From contig CAZQVA010000021.1 of assembly GCA_964596685.1 (NCBI GenBank), positions 1 through 38,290 on the forward strand: a stretch of DNA of 38,290 nucleotides. Direction: 5' to 3'. The DNA is from CAZQVA01 sp964596685 (lineage in GTDB: Bacteria > Chlamydiota > Chlamydiia > Chlamydiales > VFKH01). This document shows positions 22,157-30,666 of the stretch, piece after piece (the first letter of the stretch is position 1; every line of letters starts with the position of its first letter). Under the pieces are notes generated by a model. The model was not told the DNA's origin and did no database searches. It saw nothing but the letters and a program-made list of their open reading frames with translations. The position numbers and the translations under genes were made by a program.

Positions 22157-24262
22157 ATGGAAAATCAGGAATCTTTAGAACCTAAAAAGGTGCGCAAGAG
22201 CGTCAAAAGAACTCTCTACATCGATATTGTCAGCTATTTTTTAGCTCTTTTTTCCATCGCTTTTCTCATTATTAATGGTTTTAACTCCGTTGAAAACAAG
22301 AGAACGCTAACCTCTTTTGCTGAGCAAGAAATGCGCACCATCGGCAGTTTGGCTGATGATAAAATTTACAATCTAACAAAATCAATTGAAGGTCTGGATC
22401 TTGTTAGTGCGCGTTTAGTGCAAAATACGAGGGAAGTTTCCTTGCAAAACCGCTCTCTTGTCGATTATATGCTGGGAGTACTGCACTATAATCAAGAGCT
22501 CTATGCTTTTTATATTGCCGTGCCAAATGGTGATTTTCTCGAAGTTATTAGTATAGAAGAATCAGGACAAACCCGTTATCGATTTTCAGATAAACCCTTG
22601 CCACCTGGCGCTGCCTTTGTATTGCGTTATATTTCACATACAGCTCAAAGCAGTAACGAGGAATGGTTCTATTACTCTAAAGACCTGTTGTTGTTAGATC
22701 AAGAAAAAGCAGTAGATAGTGTCTATGACCCAAGAAAACGCCCGTGGTATAAAGGAGCCCTAGACGTTAACAATATATTTTGGAGCGATATTTATCTTTT
22801 TGATGAATCTCCATTGCTTGGCATTACTTGTTCCTACCCCATATACGACGAAAAGATGAATTTATTGGGAGTTTTTGGCGCGGATATTTCTTTAAGGCGA
22901 ACAACAGACTTTCTTGAAAACATTACCACTTCGTCACCTGTCTATGTCTTTGTGTTAGATAAAGAGGGTAGATTTGTTATCCCTCATCAGGGACCATTGA
23001 CGCAATCAGGTGCAGCACGAGCGACGCAAAAATCAGCCAAAGATCTCACCTCTCCTCATAATGAACTCTTAGATATCGAATTGGATGGCGTGAATTATAT
23101 TGTGATGCACTTGCCAATTCCAAATATTTTCTTGTCTGATTGGAAGATCTTTGTCACAACCCCAGAAGATAATCTCTTCCAAGGAGTGGTTCTGCTGCAA
23201 CAGCATGTGCTTTGGCTGAGTTTAGGGATTTTTCTTGTAAGTGCCCTCTTAGTCTTTTACTTTTCTAAACGTATCTCAACACCTATTGTCGCTCTTTCCA
23301 ATGAGATCAATCGCCTAACTGATTTAAAACTTGACACCGCGAGTGATTCGCATTCAAATATCAAAGAAATCGACCTTATGGAAATGACTATCAGAGCCTT
23401 GCAAAAGGCTTTACGGTCTTTTGTTCGCTACATTCCCAAAGATGTCGTTAAAGATCTACTGGCAAAGGGGGAAGAGATCCGATTAGGGGGTGAAATGAAG
23501 GAAATTGTCCTCTTTTTTTCCGATATCACAAGTTTCACAGCAGTGACTGAATCATTATCAGTTGAGCAATTAACTGAATTGTTGTCGCGTTACTTTGACG
23601 CACTTTCAAAGGTGATTTTAGCAGAAGCAGGCACCATTGATAAATATATCGGAGATGGTTTAATGGCATTCTGGGGTGCCCCTAGCAAAGTAGAAGAACC
23701 AGGGTTAAAGGCATGTATAGCTGCATTACGCGCTCAGCATGCATTAAAACAAGTGAATGAAGCTTTTGTCCAGCATCATCTGCCACAACTTAACACGCGG
23801 ATAGGCCTACACAGCGGTGAGGCAATTATTGGAAATATTGGAACGCGGGATCGAATGAATTACACAGCTCTGGGAGATTGTGTTAATACTGCTTCGAGAT
23901 TAGAAGGCCTCAATAAACTTTACCAAACGAAAATACTACTCAGCGAAGAACTTTATGAAAAAGTGGCCCCTAAAATCATCGCGCGGCCTCTTGATATCGT
24001 TGAAGTTCGTGGCAAGAAGAATAAAATCAAGATTTATGAATTAATCGGTGTCTCAAGTCAAAAGGATTTACAGCCCTTAGAGAGTGAAATTAAATTTTGC
24101 GAACAATTTACTCTTGCTTTTAATGCCTTCTGGGAGGGGAATAGAGACCTTGCTTTGAAAATCTTTCAAGAAATTATCCAGGAAAGCCCTGATGATTTGC
24201 CGACAAAACATTACCTGAATTTGCTGGAGGGAGGGCAGGGGATTGTGAGGACTGGGCTTTAG
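22157..24262 (+). CDS. Membrane class III adenylate cyclase with dCache sensor
   Basis: 701 residues. A first membrane helix (about 25-42) is followed by an extracytoplasmic dCache-type sensor (45-345) with DPRKRPWYKGA (191-201) and PIYDEKMNLLGVFGADIS. A second helix (about 350-369) leads to a HAMP region (370-425) and the cyclase domain (445-635). Metal-binding Asp456 (FFSDITSFT) and Asp500 (KYIGDGLMAFWG), adenine-selecting Lys496, and NYTALGDCVNTASRLE with Asn577 and Arg581 are present, so the enzyme should be active and make cAMP. A short helical tail follows. It would couple a periplasmic ligand, or a signal in the host compartment, to cAMP. It ends five bases from the convergent kinase. 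Confidence 0.9.
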   Translation: MENQESLEPKKVRKSVKRTLYIDIVSYFLALFSIAFLIINGFNSVENKRTLTSFAEQEMRTIGSLADDKIYNLTKSIEGLDLVSARLVQNTREVSLQNRSLVDYMLGVLHYNQELYAFYIAVPNGDFLEVISIEESGQTRYRFSDKPLPPGAAFVLRYISHTAQSSNEEWFYYSKDLLLLDQEKAVDSVYDPRKRPWYKGALDVNNIFWSDIYLFDESPLLGITCSYPIYDEKMNLLGVFGADISLRRTTDFLENITTSSPVYVFVLDKEGRFVIPHQGPLTQSGAARATQKSAKDLTSPHNELLDIELDGVNYIVMHLPIPNIFLSDWKIFVTTPEDNLFQGVVLLQQHVLWLSLGIFLVSALLVFYFSKRISTPIVALSNEINRLTDLKLDTASDSHSNIKEIDLMEMTIRALQKALRSFVRYIPKDVVKDLLAKGEEIRLGGEMKEIVLFFSDITSFTAVTESLSVEQLTELLSRYFDALSKVILAEAGTIDKYIGDGLMAFWGAPSKVEEPGLKACIAALRAQHALKQVNEAFVQHHLPQLNTRIGLHSGEAIIGNIGTRDRMNYTALGDCVNTASRLEGLNKLYQTKILLSEELYEKVAPKIIARPLDIVEVRGKKNKIKIYELIGVSSQKDLQPLESEIKFCEQFTLAFNAFWEGNRDLALKIFQEIIQESPDDLPTKHYLNLLEGGQGIVRTGL

Positions 24263-24267
24263 AGCCT

Positions 24268-25404
24268 CTAGCAAGGAATAACACTCCAAGATCGACCTTC
24301 TTCCTCTGCAGCCAGTTTTTCTAAGTACATTTGTACCAGTTCGATGGAGAACCGTTGCTGAGGTTGTATTGCAAGCATTCCCTGCAGAAGATAGCGCCAC
24401 TCACTATGGGGGATACTATGCATCAAAAATTGATACAACTCATCTGTTCCGCGTGCAGGAACCCGATAATATCCCATAAGTTTTTCTTGAGCATCCTGAA
24501 CACTCAATCGTATGCTATTTAAAAAATCCATCCCTGTTAAGAGAAAAGAGAACACGAGTCCTAAGGCCCAAATATCGCGTTTAAAGGGGTCAATGCTACT
24601 TAAAACCCCTTGTTGAAGAGCTATTGTTTCAGGCGAGCAATTTTGAATCGTGCCCATAAAACAATCGGGACCTAAACTTTGGCTTTTTTCTACAGACCCA
24701 CAATCAATGAAATCCGCTTGAAAATTCTCACCCAACGGCGCACTCGCTCGCTTGACAAGTATATTCTTGATTTTGATATCTTGATGCGCATAACCCTTTT
24801 CATGTAAGGCCAAAAGATGCGCTGCCAATTGTAAAGCGATACTGAGCTGTTGCTTGGAAGAAAGAGTGCGCTGTTGCAAAAGAAATTCAAACAAAGAACC
24901 ACACGCATAATATTTTTGAAGAACTTCGACGTGATCCACATTTTTTTGAAAATAAGCGACATGCTTAAAAACCTTAAGATCAATCGCGGCTTTGATTCCT
25001 AAAATTTCCTTCTCAAGATATTCGCCCGTTTTATGATGCAGAGTAGAAATAATGGCAAAAAGTTTCGGACGGATGGGGCTGGATTTGCCTATCATTTTAT
25101 TGATCTTTACAGCGACAGAAACCCCATTATTGCCACCTTGAAAAGCGAGAAGTTTGACTACAATAAGGCATACGCCTGATTTACCTTCCTTTAAAGATGG
25201 GTAATAGCGAAAATGATATTTTTTGTTAATGGGGATATTACAAACACAAGAATCGCGTTCAATCGCTTGACGATGCTTGTGAACAAATTGAAAGAATTGA
25301 TTAATGACCGAAGGCGTTAACTCATCTGGCAAAGATGGCCATTGCCTGACAAGGTCATAGTGGAAATGTGAAGGAATAAAATTACGAAGAATTGATTGGG
25401 TCAT
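24268..25404 (-). CDS. Eukaryote-like Ser/Thr protein kinase
   Basis: 378 residues with a kinase domain from about 65 to 370. Visible elements are the Gly loop KEGKSG (72-77), VAVKINK with Lys100, an LEKEILGIKAA alpha-C Glu, the catalytic loop HQDIKIKN (207-214, Asp209, Asn214), the metal-binding site DFIDCGS (Asp234, DCG in place of DFG), SPE in place of APE (257-259) and RDIWALG (276-282). HQD instead of HRD makes it a non-RD-like kinase, so activation-loop phosphorylation may not be needed. Catalytic Lys and both Asp residues remain, so activity is plausible. There is no signal peptide or membrane helix; a secreted effector or a cytosolic regulator are both possible. Confidence 0.8.
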   Translation of the reverse strand: MTQSILRNFIPSHFHYDLVRQWPSLPDELTPSVINQFFQFVHKHRQAIERDSCVCNIPINKKYHFRYYPSLKEGKSGVCLIVVKLLAFQGGNNGVSVAVKINKMIGKSSPIRPKLFAIISTLHHKTGEYLEKEILGIKAAIDLKVFKHVAYFQKNVDHVEVLQKYYACGSLFEFLLQQRTLSSKQQLSIALQLAAHLLALHEKGYAHQDIKIKNILVKRASAPLGENFQADFIDCGSVEKSQSLGPDCFMGTIQNCSPETIALQQGVLSSIDPFKRDIWALGLVFSFLLTGMDFLNSIRLSVQDAQEKLMGYYRVPARGTDELYQFLMHSIPHSEWRYLLQGMLAIQPQQRFSIELVQMYLEKLAAEEEGRSWSVIPC

Positions 25405-25418
25405 CGCGAAGCCTTATT

Positions 25419-25442
25419 ACTGGACGTTAGGCAAAATCCAGT
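25419..25442. repeat. Short palindromic repeat, copy 3
   Basis: ACTGGA at 25419-25424 and TCCAGT at 25437-25442 pair, with CGTTAGGCAAAA between. It is the same design as copy 2 (ACTGGACTTTAGACAAAATC). It sits 15 bases upstream of the kinase start, within the 249-base gap before the nucleotide transporter. The rest of that gap is AT-rich, with a CGCAA/TTGCG hairpin around 25559 and no ORF. Confidence 0.55.
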
Positions 25443-25653
25443 TATTACCATCTCACCCATACATTTACAATGCATGAGCCTTTATCGCAAGTTCTATTTG
25501 TTTTTAAAGAAAAACCGTTGAAAATAAAGAGTCTTTCCTATAGACTTTTATGAAAGTTTCGCAATTTTTTTTGCGGCAATCAGATCAAAAGCTATTTTTT
25601 TTCGCTTGAATTGCGGGAGTATCTCCTGAAATTCATGCGAAAAAAAAAAGCAC

Positions 25654-27147
25654 ATGAATAATCAAGAATTTGCTCCCCCTTCTCGCTCTCTCACCCTTCT
25701 CAAGAAGCATGCGCTGATTCTTGTTCAGTTTTTCCTGATCATATTCATCTACCACACCTTAAAAGATCTCAAAGACTCCATTATTATCACTGCAAGTGAT
25801 GCAGGAGCTGAAGTGATCCCTTTTATCAAAATTTGGGCCATGCTTCCTTTAGCCGTTGCAGCTAGTTACTTCTTTGGTAGAATTTATAACCGCTTTGGCC
25901 GAGAAAAAGCGCTGTATATTTTCACTTCTCTGCTCCTTGGTTCGTATCTGCTGTTCGCCTTTGTACTCTATCCCAACTCTTCTTCCTTGTATCTCTCCTC
26001 TTTTTCTGCCGGGTTACAGTCCATTCTTCCTGATGGATGCAGAGGGTTTGTCGCGATGATTGCCTATTGGCATTATACCTTTTTTTATCTGGCGGCTGAA
26101 TTATGGTCTCTGTTGATTTTATCTATTTTGTTCTGGGGGTACGTAAATTCAACAACAACAATGAGTGAAGCAGCAAAATTTTATCCTCTCTGCATGTTTG
26201 TAGGAAATTTTGCTGGAATTATCTCTGGTCAAATCTCCCATTACCTATCTCAGAATCTTTCAGCCATCATTTCCTGGGAATCTACTCTGCAAGTCATCAT
26301 GGGGATTGTTGTGGTTTGCGGTCTTGGTGTGATAGGAATTAATCGGGTTCTGTCAAAAAACACTTCATGCAGCGATGAGCCTTCTCAATCTAAATCGAAA
26401 AAACCAAAATTCTCATTTAAAGAGAATTTACTCGCCATTGTCCGTTCTCGTCCTCTTCTCTGTATTGCAATTCTCGTCGTTGGGTTTGGATTAACAAGTA
26501 ATTTAATTGAAGTTGTATGGAAGGAAAATGTAAGACTTCTTTACCCCTCTCCTCAAAGTTATAACGCTTACATCAACCAACTGACTTCCATTATTGGATT
26601 TTCAGCCGTTTGCATGGCTCTTTTTTCTCGCTGGTTGTGGCAACGTCTTAATTGGACAAAGATTGCTTTAATTACTCCCATCACACTATTTGTGACAAGC
26701 TCTCTATTTTTCGCCTCTTTACTGTTACCTCAGGGCTCTCTTGCTCCAATTGCTGCATTTTTTAGTGTAAGTCCAATTTATTTAGTCGTCATTTTTGGAT
26801 CACTTCATTATGTCCTTGGATTAACAGCTAAATATACAATTTTTGATACAACAAAAGAGATGGCTTTCTTTTCAATAGCCGTTGAAGAGCGCATACGTGC
26901 TAAATCAGTCATTGATAGTATCGGTTCGCGCTTGGGAAAATCTGGAGCCTCATGCATTATGCAATTTTTGCTCATTGCTTTTGGCACCGCTTCAGGACAT
27001 CTTTCAATCATTGGAATTTCATCTATTTTAATGATTGGAATCTCCATCCTCGCTACGAAAAACCTTGGAAGCCATTTAATTAGCACAACGGATAATGAAG
27101 AAAACACAGTAGACCAATCACAAAAAGCGCATCTGGCATCTAATTAA
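25654..27147 (+). CDS. Nucleotide transporter, ATP/ADP translocase (TLC/NTT) family
   Basis: 497 residues with about eleven or twelve membrane helices. The four charged residues conserved in the family are present: Lys40 (YHTLKDLKDS), Glu149 (AAELWSL), Glu286 (NLIEVVWKEN) and the Lys of KYTIFDTTKEMAF (393-405). A soluble Lys/Ser-rich loop at about 235-256 separates two halves. NTT proteins are energy-parasitism carriers of Chlamydiae, Rickettsiales and plastids; isoforms exchange ATP/ADP, import nucleotides with protons, or carry NAD. The isoform here is not resolved: the usual 'R(A/D)TKD' motif reads KDLKD, which is unlike the classical ATP/ADP exchangers. No clear Shine-Dalgarno site precedes the ATG. 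Confidence 0.9.
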   Translation: MNNQEFAPPSRSLTLLKKHALILVQFFLIIFIYHTLKDLKDSIIITASDAGAEVIPFIKIWAMLPLAVAASYFFGRIYNRFGREKALYIFTSLLLGSYLLFAFVLYPNSSSLYLSSFSAGLQSILPDGCRGFVAMIAYWHYTFFYLAAELWSLLILSILFWGYVNSTTTMSEAAKFYPLCMFVGNFAGIISGQISHYLSQNLSAIISWESTLQVIMGIVVVCGLGVIGINRVLSKNTSCSDEPSQSKSKKPKFSFKENLLAIVRSRPLLCIAILVVGFGLTSNLIEVVWKENVRLLYPSPQSYNAYINQLTSIIGFSAVCMALFSRWLWQRLNWTKIALITPITLFVTSSLFFASLLLPQGSLAPIAAFFSVSPIYLVVIFGSLHYVLGLTAKYTIFDTTKEMAFFSIAVEERIRAKSVIDSIGSRLGKSGASCIMQFLLIAFGTASGHLSIIGISSILMIGISILATKNLGSHLISTTDNEENTVDQSQKAHLASN

Positions 27148-27153
27148 TGTGAA

Positions 27154-28014
27154 TTAAAATATTTGAGTCATCGAGCGCGTAGCCTGATCGATCTTATCAC
27201 TGATAAGATTGCTCGAGATCGATGTAGTATAGACAGCATTAATTGCTTCAACAAGCGATTTCCATGGAATATCCTGGACCCTATACGTTTTCGTATCCTC
27301 TTTAATCAGAAGGCTAATCTGTATACAAGCACCCCCATCCACAGCTTGAACTTCGTAGTTAAAAAGCTGCTGATTAATTCTATCTGCACTATGTTTCAGG
27401 ATTCCGAGCAAATGTTCAACTAGCTCTACCTTGATTTGAGGATGGTCGATTGCTGAAAGTGGTAACATACAAGGGTGGTAACCTAACCACTTGAGGTCTA
27501 CCATTGAGACTTGTGGCTTATGAATAGTCAGATAATCGATAGGAAGTGCCGCGATGCGTTGAATTCTAAAGATTAAAGCACGTGCATCCATTGGACGCGT
27601 TTGTCCCCACAGGGCGGCTCCCAGGGTTGCTATCCCAGTTAATGGCATTATGGTTGTTTTAAAAACAAGCTTCGTAAATTCATATAGAGAGTTTTTTGCG
27701 ATTAACAACACTCTTTTTTCCAGGGAGATATTTTTAGATGTACCTTCAATAGCAACAAGAAGCCATTGAAAGGTCACGAGCTGAGCGACGCGCAGTAGCA
27801 TTGAGGCCGCTACAAAGGGCAGAGCAGCCAAGGCAATAATCTGCAATTTATGACGTAATTTTGCTTCAGGATAGTGCATCCAACCGCCAAAAACTTCGTT
27901 AGAAACTCTTTCAACCGCCATTGTTCTAGGCTGCTTTTCAGCAACTGGTCTCCATAATTGGGTATAAATGATCCATGAGGGATGATTGTTTGCAGCTAAG
28001 TTAAGTGAGGTCAT
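27154..28014 (-). CDS. Membrane protein of unknown function
   Basis: 286 residues that I cannot assign to a family. Residues 52-85 are strongly hydrophobic (LQIIALAALPFVAASMLLRV, AQLVTFQWLLVAI), and a second hydrophobic stretch lies at about 115-135 (MPLTGIATLGAALWG), giving a bilobed pattern. The C-terminal half is soluble, with helices and a region LEHL…ILKHSADRINQQLF. It converges on the nucleotide transporter with a six-base gap. Bilobed hydrophobic proteins of unknown function are often considered as inclusion-membrane candidates in chlamydiae; here that is only a guess. Confidence 0.6.
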   Translation of the reverse strand: MTSLNLAANNHPSWIIYTQLWRPVAEKQPRTMAVERVSNEVFGGWMHYPEAKLRHKLQIIALAALPFVAASMLLRVAQLVTFQWLLVAIEGTSKNISLEKRVLLIAKNSLYEFTKLVFKTTIMPLTGIATLGAALWGQTRPMDARALIFRIQRIAALPIDYLTIHKPQVSMVDLKWLGYHPCMLPLSAIDHPQIKVELVEHLLGILKHSADRINQQLFNYEVQAVDGGACIQISLLIKEDTKTYRVQDIPWKSLVEAINAVYTTSISSNLISDKIDQATRSMTQIF

Positions 28015-28183
28015 AAAAATATTGATTTAATTTATAATAATAAATTTATTATACAACATTTTTCTATTTAATAATAGTAAAGTATTTAATTCATGAGATG
28101 TTGCTGAAATAGAGGAGAGTTGATAAGTTGGACAACTGCTCTCTAAGACCTGCGAAGAAAAATTTAGGTTACCAGGACAACAT

Positions 28184-28909
28184 ATGCCTCGAAACAGCAC
28201 ACTCCTCAGACTTATTCTCGGGATGCTCTTTATTTGCAAGCAGGGCTATGCAGGTGAGTGGTTGAGCCAGCTGTATGGAGCAAATGCATGGACCAAAAAA
28301 CATGATTCAGACGTTAATTTACCTGATGCAGGTATTACAGGAACACACCAAGGACTTCGCTTTGATTCTACGACAATGCTCGGCATACGACAGTCCTATT
28401 GGTTTAATCCCTATATAGGCCTTGGACTAGATGGTGCTTATTATTTTGGTCCCGATCAAAAGCAACAAGTGTCATTAACGCGACTATGTATCGAAGGTGA
28501 AGGGTGCTCCTTATCACCTGAACTCATTAAAAAATTTAATAACCGCCTCTTCTCTTTGGGTTTTGTTCTTGCCTTTAGTTATCCTTTAAATTTCTTACAA
28601 CATCCAATAGAACCCTATGTTGGCGTCGGCCCAATGTTATTTATCCTCCAATCTCAGGATACAGACAATTTTATTCCTGCGGGGCAATCAAGCACATCTA
28701 CTTCGATTGGATTAAAAATGCTTGGTGGGTTGAATGTTTTTTTGACGAAGAAAATGGGAGTGTTCCTGGAGTACCAGTACAACTCATTCCAAGCAAATAC
28801 AACTTATTACAATCATAGAGTTGTTCATGATATTGAACTTGGAACTACGAACGGTCATGAAATATTCACCCTGCAATCCCTGGTGCTAGGGCTTTCATTG
28901 CGCTTTTAA
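28184..28909 (+). CDS. Outer-membrane beta-barrel protein, small
   Basis: 241 residues. A signal peptide (LLRLILGMLFICKQGYAG) precedes alternating hydrophobic/polar strands (YIGLGLDGAYYF, PYVGVGPMLFIL, IGLKMLGGLNVFL, MGVFLEYQYNSF). It ends with LVLGLSLRF, the C-terminal Phe signal for barrel assembly. 'PYVGVGP' and 'GLxxFLTKKMGVFLEYQY' blocks are common to OmpA/OmpW-like eight-stranded barrels. Two Cys in a surface-loop region (CIEGEGC) could pair. The AGGA at about seven bases before the ATG supports this start. Function (porin, adhesin or structural) is unknown. Confidence 0.75.
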   Translation: MPRNSTLLRLILGMLFICKQGYAGEWLSQLYGANAWTKKHDSDVNLPDAGITGTHQGLRFDSTTMLGIRQSYWFNPYIGLGLDGAYYFGPDQKQQVSLTRLCIEGEGCSLSPELIKKFNNRLFSLGFVLAFSYPLNFLQHPIEPYVGVGPMLFILQSQDTDNFIPAGQSSTSTSIGLKMLGGLNVFLTKKMGVFLEYQYNSFQANTTYYNHRVVHDIELGTTNGHEIFTLQSLVLGLSLRF

Positions 28910-28933
28910 AGGCAAGTACATCGCTTAAATTCT

Positions 28934-29890
28934 TCATTTGCCATTAGGTGTCAAATACCGCTGATATTCCGCTGCAAATGTAGAAGGATTGGGGGTTGCA
29001 AGGGCAAAACGTTCAGCATCGGAATGCAGGTGTAAATCGGTAATCCCTTGACGGGCAAGCAATGCTAATACAAACACTTCGCCAATTGCGGCACTTCCGC
29101 GGCAATAGAGACATGTTTGGGCCCACCACCATTGAAACACGCCTACCTCATAAATATAGGAGGCTTTTTGTTCCGGATCTGTGGGATCAATTTGCCGCGA
29201 TATTAACTCGTTAAATTGTTTCTTTAGAAAAGCGTGAAGAACTGGCAACTGCGATACTAGTGTGTGAATCCACCTCAATCTATAAGGGGGTTCACCTACT
29301 GTATGGGTTAAAGTGACGGGCACTGTGTTTCCTTGCTCATCTATTACAGATCCTTTAATGTCCTTGTCGATATTAGCCGCCATGCGCTTAGTAAGCTCCT
29401 GATTGGCATCTGTTAAAACAACGGGAGTGTTGAGATCATATGGGGTCCCTTTCCGTTGATATCCAAAAAAAAATGCGTCACTATTGTTAGCTTTATAAGC
29501 GATATGTTGACGCCAACGTCCTAAAACATCTAGTAGTTCATCAAAATTACATTTATTCGATGACATGCTCGCCAGAAGATAGGCGATGGCATCTTGTTGG
29601 CGCTCTAAATATATTTTATGACGTGTTTCTCCACCGTACTCGACAACTGAATCTGCACGGATCACTGGATGAATCTCTGTTGAAATTTCACCGCTTAAGG
29701 AGAGCTTATTTTGCAAATTTATATCGATAAGCCCTTGCTCCTTACACCATTTTAGAATCGACGGGAAGATGATGTGTGTACTTTGCATTTCTGCAAGGAG
29801 GTCTTTTATCTCACCACTAATCTGAGGAAATTGTTTAACAATCAACTGTAAACCTTCGAGATCGCCGTAGCAAGCACATTCTTTGATCAC
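28934..29890 (-). CDS. Unknown protein; downstream part of a frame interrupted by TAA
   Basis: 318 residues from a GTG at 29890, preceded by GAGGAG nine bases upstream. No recognised domain. The reading frame continues open upstream of the GTG (…SLISWIKTYAPERASTEELR) to a single TAA at 29966-29968, and beyond it the same frame is the 231-residue ORF at 29966-30661. Together they would make one protein of about 575 residues. The C-terminal region has a Cys/Trp-rich stretch (VFQWWWAQTCLYCRGSAAIG) and charged helices. It may be the re-initiated second half, a second gene, or part of a pseudogene. Confidence 0.55.
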   Translation of the reverse strand: MIKECACYGDLEGLQLIVKQFPQISGEIKDLLAEMQSTHIIFPSILKWCKEQGLIDINLQNKLSLSGEISTEIHPVIRADSVVEYGGETRHKIYLERQQDAIAYLLASMSSNKCNFDELLDVLGRWRQHIAYKANNSDAFFFGYQRKGTPYDLNTPVVLTDANQELTKRMAANIDKDIKGSVIDEQGNTVPVTLTHTVGEPPYRLRWIHTLVSQLPVLHAFLKKQFNELISRQIDPTDPEQKASYIYEVGVFQWWWAQTCLYCRGSAAIGEVFVLALLARQGITDLHLHSDAERFALATPNPSTFAAEYQRYLTPNGK

Positions 29891-29965
29891 TCGCCGAAGC
29901 TCCTCAGTGGAAGCGCGTTCAGGTGCATACGTCTTGATCCAAGAGATTAATGAATGGCTACCAGT

Positions 29966-30661
29966 TTATGCAGCTTCACATAAATCTAGAGTCAAGAACT
30001 CTAATGCATGCAGGTACCGCAAAAAATTTTTTGGAGTTTCTTTAACTACTTGCTGGATCTTTTCTGGCGTAAAATACAACAATTGGCGAGGAAATGATGG
30101 AAACTCAAGTATAGAAAAAGATAAACCTGACCCCTTATCTTCATGTTTCATAATCAATAGCCAAGATAGCGCTTTGCAGTCATTGAGAAGTGCCTCGCGA
30201 AAATCTATCTTTTTCAAGGAATAGGGAGCCCATATTTCAAAAGGGATTTTATCTGCTAGCAAATTTAATTCCTGGTAGCAAACTTTAATTTTACATTCAG
30301 TAGCTTGTTCAAAACGCTCCAATGCATTCATAATAAGTAATGATTGGAATTGAGCTAGAGAAGTAAAAGGATGATTTTCATCTTCCGTGAAAATGACTAT
30401 AGTTGGTAAAAAAGTGTGGCAAAATTGGACAATTTCATCTTTTACATTTTGTGGAACCATGCCACTCTTAGTGTTGACTTCTGAAACAATTCCCGCATCG
30501 TTTTTGGATAAAGCACCCTCTTCATGTCTACTTTGAGGTGGTTGCATAAGATTTTTTGCAACTTCTTCTACTTTTGACTCCAGAGGGGAATTTCCTCTTT
30601 TTTCACCTGAAAGATCTGTTGGAGGAGGAGATGAACTTAAAGGTGGTGGTATTGGATGCAT
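29966..30661 (-). CDS. Unknown protein with Pro-rich N-terminus; upstream part of a frame interrupted by TAA
   Basis: 231 residues. The N-terminus is Pro/Ser-rich (MHPIPPPLSSSPPPTDLSGE), a low-complexity leader seen in many secreted effectors; the rest is mixed helix and strand with no recognised family (FCHTFLPTIVIFTEDENHPF, LLYFTPEKIQQVVKETPKNF). It starts five bases after the Kdo hydroxylase stop, so it belongs to that operon. It ends in TAA, after which the same frame stays open for another 343 codons. No Shine-Dalgarno is obvious; translation may be coupled to kdoO. Confidence 0.55.
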   Translation of the reverse strand: MHPIPPPLSSSPPPTDLSGEKRGNSPLESKVEEVAKNLMQPPQSRHEEGALSKNDAGIVSEVNTKSGMVPQNVKDEIVQFCHTFLPTIVIFTEDENHPFTSLAQFQSLLIMNALERFEQATECKIKVCYQELNLLADKIPFEIWAPYSLKKIDFREALLNDCKALSWLLIMKHEDKGSGLSFSILEFPSFPRQLLYFTPEKIQQVVKETPKNFLRYLHALEFLTLDLCEAA

Positions 30662-30666
30662 AAATT

